15,100 nt of DNA from Methanobrevibacter sp. (GCA_031261945.1 JAISIQ010000151.1:1-15100); one strand, 5' to 3'; positions 1 to 8,738 are shown, numbered from the stretch's first letter. Numbers and translations are program-made. The notes: a model not told the origin generated them from the sequence alone.

Positions 1-1068
1 CCTCTTAGAAAAAATACAGTTGCATATTCAAAACATAAAACAAAAGATTCAGATTCTTTTTCAAATAAACTAAAATCAGTAGGAGAATCAATTTCAGATT
101 TTAAAAATGAAGTAAAATATATTAGTAATTCTTTAAAAGAAATTGAAGATCCGAGTGCTCCTGAAGAATATACTGTAATCGATAGGACTAAAATTAATAA
201 TAACGATACTAAAGAGAATATTAATAATACTGATAATAATATTAATAATAATACTGATATTGATACTAATAATACTAATAATATTAATATTTCCAATAAA
301 ACTAATCAAATTCATAATAATTCAAATATTGTTGAAAATTCCAATAAAACTAATAATTCATTTAATAAAAATTCAGAAGAATTCTTAGAAAGTGTAATTA
401 AAGATATTAATAATGAATATATTGAAGATGAAAAAGAAAGATATAAAGAATCTAATCAGTTTAAAAATAAAGATGATAGAATATTACCAAAAAATGATGA
501 CTTAGAATCTTTTATAATGCCTTATGAAATTACTGATAATATAACTATTAATAGCTCTGATGAACTACATAATACTCCTGTTGAAAAACTATCAGAAGAT
601 GTAAACAAAGTTGTAGCTATTGAAGGACCTATTCATATAAATGAACTTATTACAAGAATTAAAGAAAAAGCTAATATTAAACGATTAGGACCTAAAATAA
701 AAAATAGAATCACCAAAGCTATTTATAATTCAGAAAATTCAGGAACTGTTATTTTAATAGATGATTTCCTTTTTCCTATAAATAAATCAAAAATTCAAGT
801 TAGAAAAAGAGATAAACCTAATATCGATCTAATTTCTAATGAAGAAATTGAAGAAAATTTAAAATTAATACTTAAACATAATTCTTCCCTCAAATTAAAA
901 GAATTGGTTAAACAAGCAGCTAATAATTTTGGATTTAAAGCTACTTCTAAAAAAACTTCCCAAAAAATTAGTAATGTTATTGATTATTTAATTGTTCAAA
1001 AAGTTCTAATTATTGATAATGATCAAATAGAACTTTTTAATGATAAAACAAGAGAAAGAATGGAATAA
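1..1068 (+). CDS. C-terminal part of a DUF3320-containing (DUF4011-type) helicase/nuclease protein, 5' end outside window
   Basis: The frame is open from base 1 to the TAA at 1066-1068, giving 355 visible residues; the start lies outside the window. The ATG at 517 is internal, not the start. Visible residues about 63-120 form an Asn/Thr/Ile/Asp-rich low-complexity spacer encoded by AAT/ACT/GAT repeats. Residues about 194-240 (VEKLSEDVNKVVAIEGPIH, then a basic helix ending in RITKAI) resemble DUF3320, and the rest looks like a winged-helix-like tail. In known proteins DUF3320 sits at the extreme C terminus of large DUF4011 - superfamily 1 helicase - Vsr/MTES_1575-like nuclease fusions, some of which have been reported as antiphage proteins (Hhe). 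The helicase and nuclease parts would lie upstream and cannot be seen, so the defence role is inference. The Asn-rich spacer is unusually long. The family call is from memory of the motif; another protein carrying only this domain is possible. Confidence 0.66.
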   Translation, partial: PLRKNTVAYSKHKTKDSDSFSNKLKSVGESISDFKNEVKYISNSLKEIEDPSAPEEYTVIDRTKINNNDTKENINNTDNNINNNTDIDTNNTNNINISNKTNQIHNNSNIVENSNKTNNSFNKNSEEFLESVIKDINNEYIEDEKERYKESNQFKNKDDRILPKNDDLESFIMPYEITDNITINSSDELHNTPVEKLSEDVNKVVAIEGPIHINELITRIKEKANIKRLGPKIKNRITKAIYNSENSGTVILIDDFLFPINKSKIQVRKRDKPNIDLISNEEIEENLKLILKHNSSLKLKELVKQAANNFGFKATSKKTSQKISNVIDYLIVQKVLIIDNDQIELFNDKTRERME

Positions 1069-1164
1069 CTTTAGTTTAAAAAATAATATGTAAAAGAAAC
1101 ATATTGTTTTTATAACAACATAGTAAAAGGGGGTGAATATGTAGGATATAACTAAAGTTACCCC
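1066..1164 (+). other. Nested inverted repeats, possible structured RNA or decayed gene start
   Basis: TAACTTTAGTT (1066-1076) is perfectly complementary to AACTAAAGTTA (1150-1160) and encloses the 1082-1108 hairpin. A competing stem pairs GGGGTGA (1130-1136) with TTACCCC (1158-1164), including one G-T pair; these are the most G/C-rich bases in the whole gap. Within it, GGGGGTGA (1129-1136) reads like a strong Shine-Dalgarno site, followed two bases later by ATG (1139-1141) and immediately by TAG. This could be a small structured RNA, an extended 3' UTR, or the remains of a lost gene start. None of these can be settled from one sequence. Confidence 0.3.
1082..1111 (+). terminator. Hairpin followed by T-run after the DUF3320 gene
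   Basis: Arms at 1082-1091 (AATAATATGT) and 1099-1108 (ACATATTGTT) pair over ten positions with one G-T wobble around a 7-base loop, and run into T residues to 1111. It lies 13 bases after the stop codon. Archaeal termination mostly uses oligo-T, so the hairpin may be stabilising rather than essential. Confidence 0.4.
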
Positions 1165-1398
1165 ATCTATTAGATAGAAATAAAAATTTCTAACAATAAT
1201 ATTATAGGTATTTATTACTTATAACTTTTTCCATAGCTATTATTGATTAGTTTAATTATTTACTAACAATCTTATGAAAAATGATTAATAATAATATTAA
1301 AAATATTGCTATTTATTTTTATTCTAATTTTGTTTCTATTATAAATTCTAAAATTTTTTTAAAAATTAATAATATTTTCTTAAAAATTTCATATTTTT

Positions 1399-1426
1399 AC
1401 TTCGTTAAATCTATATATAACGAAGT
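1399..1426. repeat. Perfect 9-bp inverted repeat (hairpin)
   Basis: ACTTCGTTA (1399-1407) and TAACGAAGT (1418-1426) are exact reverse complements separated by ten A/T-rich bases. Each arm has three G/C bases, in surroundings almost devoid of them, so chance is less likely than for the many all-A/T inverted repeats nearby. No gene is adjacent. Confidence 0.5.
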
Positions 1427-1566
1427 TAAGGAACCATATATTTTTAAAGTCTTCAAAATACTCATAAATTATCAAGAACATATATATCATCTACGTGATT
1501 TATGCTATTTTTAGCTATTTTCAAAAATAAGTAAAAAAATATTATTTTTACACTTGAAATCAACCA

Positions 1567-1594
1567 TTAATACTATTTTTAAAAATAGTATTAA
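1567..1594. repeat. 28-base perfect palindrome
   Basis: The arms 1567-1580 (TTAATACTATTTTT) and 1581-1594 (AAAAATAGTATTAA) are exact reverse complements with no spacer. It could extrude as a cruciform or fold as a hairpin, and with its central A/T run might act as a terminator for transcription from either side. It is nearly all A/T, so part of its length may be compositional. Confidence 0.5.
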
Positions 1595-1785
1595 AATCTA
1601 TTTTAAAAATAAATTTAATATTTTTATTAATACTTTCATTAAAATTAGTATTATAATTATCATTATTACTATTATTAATATAAGTATTACTATTAATCTC
1701 AAGATTACAAATAAAAAAATAAAAATAAAAATAAAAATTAAATATAATAAAAATATTATTAAAAATTAATTAAAGCACTGAGTAG

Positions 1786-1811
1786 AAAAATAAAAAAAAT
1801 AAATTAAAAAA
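1786..1811 (-). terminator. Oligo-T tract downstream of the DUF368 gene
   Basis: On the minus strand this stretch reads as several T-runs of 5 to 8 separated by single bases, about 40-60 bases after the DUF368 stop codon. T-rich stretches on the non-template strand are the usual archaeal termination signal. Confidence 0.4.
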
Positions 1812-1848
1812 TGAATTATAATAAATAGAAAAATATATTATTTACAAT

Positions 1849-2721
1849 TTATTCTTCAATATATTTAAATTTCATTTCAAGAATAATAATTAAAACAAAA
1901 CCAATAATAATTAAAACCAAAGTTATAATCATATCAATTATAGAACCAGAAATATTAGTAGCTATTTGATCAAAAGGAATTCTTAGAGTTCCAATCATAA
2001 TCCCAATTAAAAAAGCCATAGTAACATCTTTATAATGTTGTAATAAATAATCTAATATCTTTGAAAATCCTAAAATGCCAATTAAAGCACCAATACAAAA
2101 AGTTATAATTTCAATAAAATTTAATGAATTTAGTGCATTTAACATATACTCATATTGCCCTAAAAGTACTAAAAGGAATGCTCCAGATATTCCAGGAAGA
2201 ATCATAGCACAAATAGCTATTAAACCAGATAAGAATATTATGGGTAATGAATGATTAGTAGCTATTGGATTTAAACTTACAAATATAAAAGCTAAAATAA
2301 AACCTATAATTGAAAGAATGATATGATTAACTGTAAATCCTCCGATTTGAGTATATAATATATACGAGGAAGCTAAAATAAGCCCTAAAAAGAATGCAAA
2401 AGTAAATGCAGGATATACTGCCATTAAAAATCCAATGACTTTAGATAGTGTAAGCATAGCAATAGCTATTCCTAATCCAAGGGGAATAAAAAGTCCAAAA
2501 TCAATTTCTTCTAATAGCTTTATTTTAAATTCTTTAAAATTTCCCTTAAGCAGCGGCTTTACAAAAGAAAATTTAATTTTTCCAATTCCATGGACTAATC
2601 TCTCATAAATTCCAGTGATTAAAGCTATTGTGCCTCCAGAAACACCAGGAATAATATCTGCAGACCCCATAAAAAGCCCACGAATTAAAATTAAAATCGA
2701 ATCTTTAAATCTATTTTTCAT
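1849..2721 (-). CDS. DUF368 family membrane protein, probable polyprenyl-phosphate transporter (PopT-like)
   Basis: The gene encodes 290 residues and multiple hydrophobic helices, the usual size for the family. The family signature appears twice, as expected for an internally duplicated transporter: GSADIIPGVSGGTIALITG at residues 19-37, and AMILPGISGAFLLVLLGQYEY with its PGISG at 176-180. DUF368 proteins have been assigned as polyprenyl-phosphate translocases (PopT) that return the lipid carrier across the cytoplasmic membrane. In an archaeon the substrate would presumably be a dolichol-type phosphate used for surface glycan or pseudomurein assembly, which is inference. The ATG at 2721 is preceded by GGTGTAATA, a partial Shine-Dalgarno site. 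The gene lies downstream of uvrA on the same strand but 206 bases away, with an oligo-T tract between, so it is probably its own transcription unit. The family call is firm; substrate and direction are not visible in the sequence. Confidence 0.9.
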   Translation of the reverse strand: MKNRFKDSILILIRGLFMGSADIIPGVSGGTIALITGIYERLVHGIGKIKFSFVKPLLKGNFKEFKIKLLEEIDFGLFIPLGLGIAIAMLTLSKVIGFLMAVYPAFTFAFFLGLILASSYILYTQIGGFTVNHIILSIIGFILAFIFVSLNPIATNHSLPIIFLSGLIAICAMILPGISGAFLLVLLGQYEYMLNALNSLNFIEIITFCIGALIGILGFSKILDYLLQHYKDVTMAFLIGIMIGTLRIPFDQIATNISGSIIDMIITLVLIIIGFVLIIILEMKFKYIEE

Positions 2722-2765
2722 TATTACACCAATTAATTAAGTATTATTATTTTATTAAAACTAGT

Positions 2766-2776
2766 ATTTAAAATAT
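2766..2776 (-). promoter_or_regulatory. Candidate TATA box for the DUF368 gene
   Basis: The minus strand reads ATTTTAAATAC here, about 45-55 bases before the start codon. A start point about 25 bases downstream would leave a leader of some 20 bases containing the GGTG ribosome site. TATA-like strings are common at this composition, so the call is tentative. Confidence 0.3.
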
Positions 2777-2830
2777 TACTAACAAAATGACAGTCACCAT
2801 ATACTAAAAATAATATTATTAATTAATTAG

Positions 2831-2850
2831 AATATAATATAATATAATAT
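2831..2850. repeat. (AATAT)4 microsatellite
   Basis: Four exact tandem copies of AATAT lie in the gap between the DUF368 gene and uvrA. The unit is short enough to vary in copy number by slippage. Confidence 0.75.
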
Positions 2851-2874
2851 AATTAAATAGTGTAATCATATTAT

Positions 2875-2894
2875 AAAAATAAAAAAAGAAAAAA
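2875..2894 (-). terminator. Oligo-T terminator of uvrA
   Basis: The minus strand reads TCTTTTTTCTTTTTTTATTTT in this stretch, about 35-50 bases after the uvrA stop codon. This is a good match to archaeal intrinsic oligo-T termination; no stable hairpin is evident. Confidence 0.5.
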
Positions 2895-2927
2895 GATTAA
2901 TTAAAATTAAATGTAGGAAAAAATAAG

Positions 2928-5816
2928 CTATTTGCTCATTTTTTCTTCAACTAATTCTTTTGCTAAAGGAGTTATATTTTCAGATAAAACCGTATTTAAA
3001 AATTCTCCAGTATAAGTTCCAGACTTAGCTATTTCTTCAGGCGTTCCAGTAGCAACGATTTTTCCACCACCATCTCCTCCATCTGGACCAAGATCAATGA
3101 TATAATCAGCTGTTTTAATAACATCTAAATTATGTTCGATTACAACAACAGAGTTTCCTCCATCAGTCAATCTTTGAAGAACATCGAGAAGACGTTTTAT
3201 ATCATCAAAATGAAGGCCAGTTGTTGGTTCATCTAAAATATAAAGAGTTTTTCCAGTACTTTGCTTTGATAACTCTTTAGCAAGTTTAATTCTTTGAGCT
3301 TCACCACCAGATAAAGTTGTAGCTGATTGTCCAAGTTTAATATATCCCAAACCTACATCATTAAGTGTTTGAAGTTTTTTCTTGATTCGTGGAATATTTT
3401 CAAAAAATTCTAATGCTTCCTCAACTGTCATTTCTAAGACTTCATAGATATTTTTACCTTTATATCTTATATCTAAAGTTTCATCATTGTATCTTTTTCC
3501 TTTGCATACTTCACAAGGAACATAAACATCAGCTAAAAAGTGCATTTCAATTTGTATGATTCCGTCTCCAGAACAAGCTTCACATCTGCCTCCTTTAACA
3601 TTAAAACTAAACCTGCCTGGTTTATATCCTCTTGCTTTGGCTTCAGGAGTTTCTGCAAATAATTCTCTTATATATGAAAATACTCCAGTATATGTAGCTG
3701 GATTTGAACGAGGAGTTCTTCCAATGGCTGTTTGATCAATTACAATAATTTTATCAATATTTTCAGCCCCTTCTATCTTATCATATTTACCTGCAAAAGT
3801 ATGCTTATGGTTCAAAATACCATTTAATCCTTTATATAAAACTTGATTAATAAGTGAACTTTTACCAGAACCAGATACTCCAGTAACAGAAGTAAATACG
3901 CCCAGAGGAATATCTACATCTACATTTTTCAGATTGTTTTGTTTTGCTCCTTTAATGGATATAAATTTACCATTAGGAGATCTTCTAGCTTTATTAATAG
4001 GAATTGATTCTTTTCTTGATAGATATTTTCCAGTAATAGAATCTGGAGATTCCATAATTTCAGTTGGTGTGCCTTTAGCTATTATTTTTCCACCATGTTC
4101 ACCAGCTCCAGGACCAATATCAACAACATAATCTGCTGAGAGAATAGTTTCTTCATCATGTTCTACAACAACTAATGTGTTTCCAATATCTCTTAGGCGT
4201 TTTAAAGCTTCAATTAATTTCATATTGTCTCTTTGATGTAATCCAATACTTGGTTCATCAAGAATATATAACACCCCAACAAGACCAGACCCAATTTGAG
4301 TAGCAAGTCTTATTCTTTGGGCTTCGCCACCAGATAAAGTACCAGAAGATCTTTCCATAGTGATATAATCAAGTCCAACTGTTACAAGGAATTTAAGACG
4401 TTCATTGATTTCTTTTAAAACTTCTTTAGCTATAAATATTTCTCTTTCTGAAAGCTTAATTTTTTGGAAGAATTCAGAACAATCTTTAATAGACATAGCT
4501 ACAACATCAGAAATAGCTTTATCTCCAACAGTAACTGCTAAAGCTTCAGGACGCAATCGTTTACCTTTACAAACATGACAAGGATGATCACTCATAAATT
4601 TAGAAATATAACTACGAGAATAATTAGACTTAGTTTCAAGATATTGTCTTTCCATTCTTGTAATAACTCCTTCAAATTTTCTATTTACTTTATAAGATTT
4701 ATTTCTTCTTTTGAAATTAAATGGAATCTTATCAGTGGATCCATAAAGAATTATGGTTTGTTGTTCTTTTGTTAAATCTTTAAATGGTGTATCCATTGAA
4801 AATTTATAATAGTCCGAAACAGCTTTAAGCATTTGGTGATAATAATTATCTGTTCCGGGTTTAGATCTGCTCCATGGAACAATAGCTCCTTCATTTAAAG
4901 AAAGTTCTTTATTTGGAACAATTAATTCTGGATCCATCTCCATTTTACTCCCAATACCTTTACATTCAGGACATGCTCCTTGAGGATTATTAAAAGAAAA
5001 TGTTCTTGGGCTTATTTCATCAAAACTTATTCCACAATCAACACAAGCAAAATGTTCAGAAAATACTTTTTCATCTTGTTTATCAAAAATAATATTCACA
5101 ACTCCTTCTCCAAAAGAAAGAGCTGTTTCAACAGAATCAGCCAATCTACGTTGAAATTCAATATCTTCCCTAATGATTAATCGATCTATAACTACTTCAA
5201 TTGTGTGTTTATAAGTTTTAGCTAGTTTTATATCTTCATCAAGATTTTTAATTTCTCCATCTACTCTAACTCGAACAAAACCTTTATTTTGGAGATCTTT
5301 AAATATTTTTTTATGTTCTCCTTTTCTATCTTTAATAATTGGAGCAAGAACTTGTATTTTTATTCCTTCTCCTTCTTCAATTATGCTTTCAACGATTTGG
5401 CCTGTTGTTTGAGGAGATATTTCTTTTCCACAATTATAACAATGAGGTTTCCCTATTCTTGCATAAAGTAGTCTAAGATAATCATAAATTTCAGTTATTG
5501 TTCCAACTGTTGAACGAGGATTCATTTTAGTAGTTTTTTGATCAATAGAAATAGCTGGAGACAATCCTTCAATATAATCTATTTCTGGTTTTTTCATTTG
5601 TCCTAAAAATTGTCTTGCATAAGCAGATAATGATTCAACATATCTACGTTGACCTTCTGCATAAATAGTATCAAATGCTAATGAAGATTTTCCAGAACCA
5701 CTTAATCCAGTTATTACAACAAATTTATCTCGGGGAATTGTTAAATCTATATTTTGGAGGTTATGTTCTTTTGCTCCTTTAAGAATAATTTTATCTTTAT
5801 TTGATATTTCTGTCAT
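2928..5816 (-). CDS. uvrA: Excinuclease ABC subunit A
   Basis: UvrA is the damage-scanning ATPase of nucleotide excision repair; it loads UvrB onto lesions and leaves before incision. The 962 residues match the usual 940-970. Two ABC modules are intact. The first has Walker [10 protein letters not shown] (37-45), signature [12 protein letters not shown] (494-505) and Walker B ILDEP (518-522). The second has GVSGSGKSS (646-654), [12 protein letters not shown] (835-846) and ILDEP (860-864). Zinc-binding CxxC pairs are present: CYNC; CVDC followed by CPEC; CHVC; and CEAC followed by CEVC. The ATG at 5816 has an AAGGAG ribosome site (complement of 5822-5827) five bases upstream. The gene has no close operon partner: uvrB lies 846 bases upstream and the DUF368 gene 206 bases downstream. 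The protein looks bacterial in type, in keeping with the accepted view that archaeal uvrABC was acquired from bacteria. No truncation or missing key residue is seen. Confidence 0.98.
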   Translation of the reverse strand: MTEISNKDKIILKGAKEHNLQNIDLTIPRDKFVVITGLSGSGKSSLAFDTIYAEGQRRYVESLSAYARQFLGQMKKPEIDYIEGLSPAISIDQKTTKMNPRSTVGTITEIYDYLRLLYARIGKPHCYNCGKEISPQTTGQIVESIIEEGEGIKIQVLAPIIKDRKGEHKKIFKDLQNKGFVRVRVDGEIKNLDEDIKLAKTYKHTIEVVIDRLIIREDIEFQRRLADSVETALSFGEGVVNIIFDKQDEKVFSEHFACVDCGISFDEISPRTFSFNNPQGACPECKGIGSKMEMDPELIVPNKELSLNEGAIVPWSRSKPGTDNYYHQMLKAVSDYYKFSMDTPFKDLTKEQQTIILYGSTDKIPFNFKRRNKSYKVNRKFEGVITRMERQYLETKSNYSRSYISKFMSDHPCHVCKGKRLRPEALAVTVGDKAISDVVAMSIKDCSEFFQKIKLSEREIFIAKEVLKEINERLKFLVTVGLDYITMERSSGTLSGGEAQRIRLATQIGSGLVGVLYILDEPSIGLHQRDNMKLIEALKRLRDIGNTLVVVEHDEETILSADYVVDIGPGAGEHGGKIIAKGTPTEIMESPDSITGKYLSRKESIPINKARRSPNGKFISIKGAKQNNLKNVDVDIPLGVFTSVTGVSGSGKSSLINQVLYKGLNGILNHKHTFAGKYDKIEGAENIDKIIVIDQTAIGRTPRSNPATYTGVFSYIRELFAETPEAKARGYKPGRFSFNVKGGRCEACSGDGIIQIEMHFLADVYVPCEVCKGKRYNDETLDIRYKGKNIYEVLEMTVEEALEFFENIPRIKKKLQTLNDVGLGYIKLGQSATTLSGGEAQRIKLAKELSKQSTGKTLYILDEPTTGLHFDDIKRLLDVLQRLTDGGNSVVVIEHNLDVIKTADYIIDLGPDGGDGGGKIVATGTPEEIAKSGTYTGEFLNTVLSENITPLAKELVEEKMSK

Positions 5817-5821
5817 GTTAA

Positions 5822-5827
5822 CTCCTT
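5822..5827 (-). promoter_or_regulatory. Ribosome binding site of uvrA
   Basis: The minus strand reads AAGGAG, separated by TTAAC from the ATG at 5816. It fixes the uvrA start. Confidence 0.75.
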
Positions 5828-5888
5828 AATTTTTAATTATTTATATTTGAAAATTATATTTATTGGTTAAAATTATTAATATCTAATT

Positions 5889-5900
5889 AATATTTATATA
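5889..5900 (-). promoter_or_regulatory. Candidate TATA box of uvrA
   Basis: The minus strand reads TATATAAATATT. Transcription would start about 25 bases downstream, near 5868, giving a leader of roughly 50 bases. Its far end abuts the block of 15-base tandem repeats, which would place those repeats immediately upstream of the core promoter. Another A/T-rich candidate lies at about 5835-5846. Confidence 0.35.
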
Positions 5901-5956
5901 TCATTCATAACTATACTATTCATAGATATACTATTCATAAATATATCATTCATAAA
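5897..5956. repeat. Four tandem 15-bp repeats upstream of uvrA
   Basis: Four head-to-tail units of exactly 15 bases, consensus TATAYYATTCATARM, occupy 5897-5911, 5912-5926, 5927-5941 and 5942-5956; a decayed fifth copy lies at 5957-5970. Units differ only at the YY position and the last two bases. There are no spacers, so this is not a CRISPR array. The block lies 81-140 bases upstream of the uvrA start codon, next to its likely TATA box, a position suited to regulator binding. The role is inference. Confidence 0.75.
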
Positions 5957-6086
5957 TTTTATTCATAAACCATTTTATTTATAAATATTAGCTATTATCC
6001 AGAAAAAGAAGATTAAATAGTGAAAATCATTATTAAAATAATATAATTCATCATTATAGCTTATAATTAGTTAAAATTATTAACAA

Positions 6087-6121
<35 letters not shown>

Positions 6122-6561
6122 TATAAATAATATTAATAAAATTAATAATACTAATTATAATAATACCTATAATAATGCTAATATAATAATACTAATACTA
6201 ATAATATTTAATACTAATAATATTGCTAATAGTATTAATTATACAATTAATAATAAAATTAATATTACTATTAAATATTATAATAATTAATAATAAAAGT
6301 ATAATTAATATATAATATATTTTATATTAAATTAATAGCTTATCTTTATATTTTCACTCTTTTATTTTTATCTACATTACTCTTTTTCTCTTATTCTGCA
6401 TTCTAACATTCATACTCATTTTATAGTTTCTTATGTTTCTTTTTCTTATCTTTATTAATTATAATAATATTTATAGCAATATTTGTATTAATATTTATAG
6501 GAATATTTATTTATAATTTTATTAATTATTTTTAAGCATATTATTGATAAAAATGAAATAA

Positions 6562-6601
6562 AATAACAATTAAATAGAATAACAATTAAAATAACAATTA
6601 A
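6562..6601. repeat. Three direct copies of AATAACAATTA(A)
   Basis: Copies start at 6562, 6578 and 6590 (unequal spacing of 16 and 12 bases). They lie just beyond the 3' end of uvrB and run directly into a full AATAGCTATT palindrome at 6600-6609. Confidence 0.7.
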
Positions 6602-6621
6602 TAGCTATTAAAATAGATATT

Positions 6622-6657
6622 TAACTAATTATAGATTTTAGCTATTTTCATTAGTTA
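6622..6657 (-). terminator. Inverted repeat after uvrB, possible terminator
   Basis: TAACTAAT (6622-6629) and ATTAGTTA (6650-6657) are exact reverse complements around a 20-base loop, within 45 bases after the uvrB stop codon. No long T-run follows on the minus strand, so the call is weak. Confidence 0.25.
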
Positions 6658-6662
6658 TTAGA

Positions 6663-8627
6663 TTATTTTTTAGCTATTCCTTTAATACTAATCAATTGAT
6701 CACGTAATTTTGCAGCTCTTTCAAAGTCTAAATCACTTGCGGCATCTTTCATATCTGCTTCAAGATCTTGAATAAGCATTGTAAGTTCATCTTTAGGCAT
6801 CTTTTTAATATCTGCTGCATCTTTATCATATTTTTTAATTTCTTCTTTTCTTTCTTTTAATGTTCTTTGTGTTGATTTTGGAGTAATATTATGCTTTTTA
6901 TTGTAAGCTATTTGAAGTTTTCTTCGTTTGTTGGTTATATTTACTGAATTTTTAACAGAATCTGTAAGTTCATCGGCATACATCAATACTTTACCATCTA
7001 CATTTCTTGCAGCTCTTCCAATAGTTTGAATAAGTGATGTTTCGGATCTAAGGAATCCTTCTTTGTCTGCATCAAGAATACCTACAAGTGAAACTTCTGG
7101 AAGATCTAAACCTTCTCTTAAAAGGTTTACTCCTACAAGACAATCAAATTCTCCTCTTCGAAGATCATCAACTATATCAATACGTTCTAATGTATCGATT
7201 TCAGAGTGAAGATATCTAACTTTAACACCAACTTTTGCATAATAATCAGTTAAATCTTCAGCCATACGTTTGGTTAATGTAGTAATCAAGGTTCTTTGGT
7301 CTTTATCCACTCTTTTTCTAACTTCTCCAAGCAAATCATCTACTTGGCTTTTTACTGGTCTTATAATTACTTCTGGATCAACTAATCCAGTAGGTCTGAT
7401 AATTTGCTCAACAACATTCATACTTCTTGTTAATTCATAGTTTCCAGGAGTAGCTGAAACATAAATGACCTGATTTACAGATTTTTCAAACTCATCAAAA
7501 CGGAAAGGCCTATTTTCCTTAGCTGAAGGAAGACGAAAACCATGTTCAACAAGTGTTTCTTTTCTTGCTCTGTCACCATTATACATTCCTCTAATTTGAG
7601 GAACTGTAACATGAGATTCATCAATAATAGTCAAAAAGTCATCTGGAAAATACTTAAGAAGAGTATAAGGCATATCTCCCCAATTTCTTTCTGAGAGATG
7701 CATAGAATAGTTTTCTACACCAGGACAATAACCCATTTCAGATAACATTTCAAGATCAAACTTTGTTCTTTGTTCAACTCTTTGAGCTTCAACAAGCTTA
7801 TTTTGCATATTAAGTTCTCTAAGTCTAGAATCTAGCTCTTCTCCAATGTCTTTAATAGCTTTATCCATTCTATCTTCGCCAATAACAAAATGCTTTGCTG
7901 GAAAGATAGTATATCTTTGAAGATTTTCAATTTTTTTACCAGTTACTCTGTCAAAAATAGCTATTGACTCTATTTCATCACCAAATAGCTCGATTCTGAG
8001 AGGAGGTGTGCCATGAACCGGATTTACTTCAACTACATCCCCACGAACTCTAAATTGTCCAGTTTCAAATTCAATATCATTTCTTTCATATTGCATATGA
8101 ATTAGGCGAGAGAGAATTTCTCCTCTGTCAATGATATCTCCAGGAGCTATTGAAAGTTTAAATTCCCCATAGTCTTCAGGAGATCCTATACCATAAATAC
8201 ATGAAACACTTGATACAACAATAACATCATCACGAGATAAAAGAGACTGTGTAGCTGAATGTCTCATTCTATCAATTTCATCATTTATCGATGCTTCTTT
8301 ATCAATAAATGTATCTGTTCTTGGAACATATGCTTCTGGTTGGTAATAATCATAATAGCTAACAAAATATTCTACTGCATTGTCTGGAAAAAATTCTTTA
8401 AATTCTTCATATAGCTGTGCAGCAAGTGTTTTATTGTGTGAAATAACAAGTGTTGGTTTTTGAACCTCTTGAATCACATTAGCCATTGTGAAAGTTTTTC
8501 CTGAACCAGTTACACCAAGAAGTGTTTGTTCATGAAAATTCTTATTAATTCCATTAGTTAATGATTTAATAGCTTTAGGTTGATCACCAAGAGGTTTATA
8601 AGCAGATGATAATTTAAATTGTTTCAT
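6663..8627 (-). CDS. uvrB: Excinuclease ABC subunit B
   Basis: UvrB verifies the lesion, forms the pre-incision complex and recruits UvrC. The 654 residues match the family length. Visible parts in order are Walker A GVTGSGKT (38-45); the tyrosine-rich beta-hairpin region that clamps DNA ([18 protein letters not shown], from about 90); helicase motif II as DESH (336-339); helicase motif SATPGNYE (about 394-401); the motif VI region QTIGRAARN; and a C-terminal UVR domain (about 616-650, [20 protein letters not shown]) that contacts UvrC. The ATG at 8627 is chosen because the family N terminus ([16 protein letters not shown]) begins right there; a GAGG ribosome site (complement of 8639-8642) is 11 bases upstream, rather far. 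The gene is divergent from uvrC and shares a 473-base intergenic region with it. All key residues appear intact. Confidence 0.98.
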   Translation of the reverse strand: MKQFKLSSAYKPLGDQPKAIKSLTNGINKNFHEQTLLGVTGSGKTFTMANVIQEVQKPTLVISHNKTLAAQLYEEFKEFFPDNAVEYFVSYYDYYQPEAYVPRTDTFIDKEASINDEIDRMRHSATQSLLSRDDVIVVSSVSCIYGIGSPEDYGEFKLSIAPGDIIDRGEILSRLIHMQYERNDIEFETGQFRVRGDVVEVNPVHGTPPLRIELFGDEIESIAIFDRVTGKKIENLQRYTIFPAKHFVIGEDRMDKAIKDIGEELDSRLRELNMQNKLVEAQRVEQRTKFDLEMLSEMGYCPGVENYSMHLSERNWGDMPYTLLKYFPDDFLTIIDESHVTVPQIRGMYNGDRARKETLVEHGFRLPSAKENRPFRFDEFEKSVNQVIYVSATPGNYELTRSMNVVEQIIRPTGLVDPEVIIRPVKSQVDDLLGEVRKRVDKDQRTLITTLTKRMAEDLTDYYAKVGVKVRYLHSEIDTLERIDIVDDLRRGEFDCLVGVNLLREGLDLPEVSLVGILDADKEGFLRSETSLIQTIGRAARNVDGKVLMYADELTDSVKNSVNITNKRRKLQIAYNKKHNITPKSTQRTLKERKEEIKKYDKDAADIKKMPKDELTMLIQDLEADMKDAASDLDFERAAKLRDQLISIKGIAKK

Positions 8628-8642
8628 AATAAAATAATCCTC

Positions 8643-8670
8643 ATAAATAATTGTTTATAAATAATTGTTT
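8643..8670. repeat. Two perfect tandem 14-bp repeats upstream of uvrB
   Basis: ATAAATAATTGTTT occurs at 8643-8656 and again at 8657-8670 with no change. The pair lies 16-43 bases upstream of the uvrB start, between the likely TATA box and the ribosome site, so it would cover the transcription start region. Confidence 0.7.
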
Positions 8671-8680
8671 AAATATATAA
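8670..8680 (-). promoter_or_regulatory. Candidate TATA box of uvrB
   Basis: The minus strand reads TTATATATTTA. A start about 25 bases downstream, near 8650, would leave a leader of some 20 bases that includes the GAGG ribosome site. The high A+T content makes the call tentative. Confidence 0.35.
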
Positions 8681-8698
8681 TATTTTTATATTATCTTC

Positions 8699-8738
8699 AT
8701 TTCCTAAGACCATATGATAAATAATAATAATAGGAAAT
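8699..8738. promoter_or_regulatory. Inverted repeat in the uvrB-uvrC divergent promoter region
   Basis: ATTTCCTA (8699-8706) and TAGGAAAT (8731-8738) are exact reverse complements separated by 24 bases that contain a CATATG palindrome (8711-8716). Each arm has two C or G bases in very A+T-rich DNA. Its place upstream of the uvrB promoter suggests a possible operator; this is inference. Confidence 0.3.

Larger units (their letters stand above)
1165..1848. other. Long A+T-rich intergenic region without a credible gene
   Basis: Between the DUF3320 gene and the end of the DUF368 gene I see no convincing CDS, tRNA or rRNA. Two open frames here (1281-1514 and 1554-1769) encode Ile/Asn/Lys low-complexity peptides without ribosome binding sites and are rejected. 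The region holds a 7-base hairpin with an AAAA loop (1175-1192), the hairpin at 1399-1426, the palindrome at 1567-1594, two TAGCTATT sites (1234, 1512) and an A-rich run of roughly (AAAAAT)n at about 1716-1740. Confidence 0.6.

Noticed and set aside
133..315. Minus-strand frame of 60 codons
   Set aside because: It is the antisense of the Asn-rich repeats in the DUF3320 gene and encodes an Ile/Asn/Ser low-complexity peptide.
517..1068. ATG at 517 as the start of a separate 183-residue gene
   Set aside because: The same frame is open without a stop back to base 1, and no ribosome site precedes 517; it is an internal methionine of a longer protein.
1139..1176. Small gene starting at the ATG after GGGGGTGA
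   Set aside because: The next codon is TAG and the frame stops again at 1174-1176; no pyrrolysine machinery is seen here, so readthrough has no support.
1281..1514. Plus-strand frame of 77 codons
   Set aside because: Low-complexity Ile/Asn/Lys/Phe peptide, no ribosome site, and it contains the perfect hairpin at 1399-1426.
1554..1769. Plus-strand frame of 71 codons
   Set aside because: Almost entirely Ile, Asn, Lys and Thr, caused by A/T repeats; no ribosome site; overlaps the 28-base palindrome.
3934..5471. Four plus-strand frames of 60-66 codons inside uvrA
   Set aside because: They are shadows of the strongly conserved uvrA coding strand and have no ribosome sites.
5897..5970. CRISPR array
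   Set aside because: The 15-base units are directly abutting with no unique spacers, and no cas genes are visible.
6340..6460. Small minus-strand peptide gene in the pyrimidine-rich part of the uvrA-uvrB gap
   Set aside because: Only about 15 codons, basic and low in complexity, without a convincing ribosome site.
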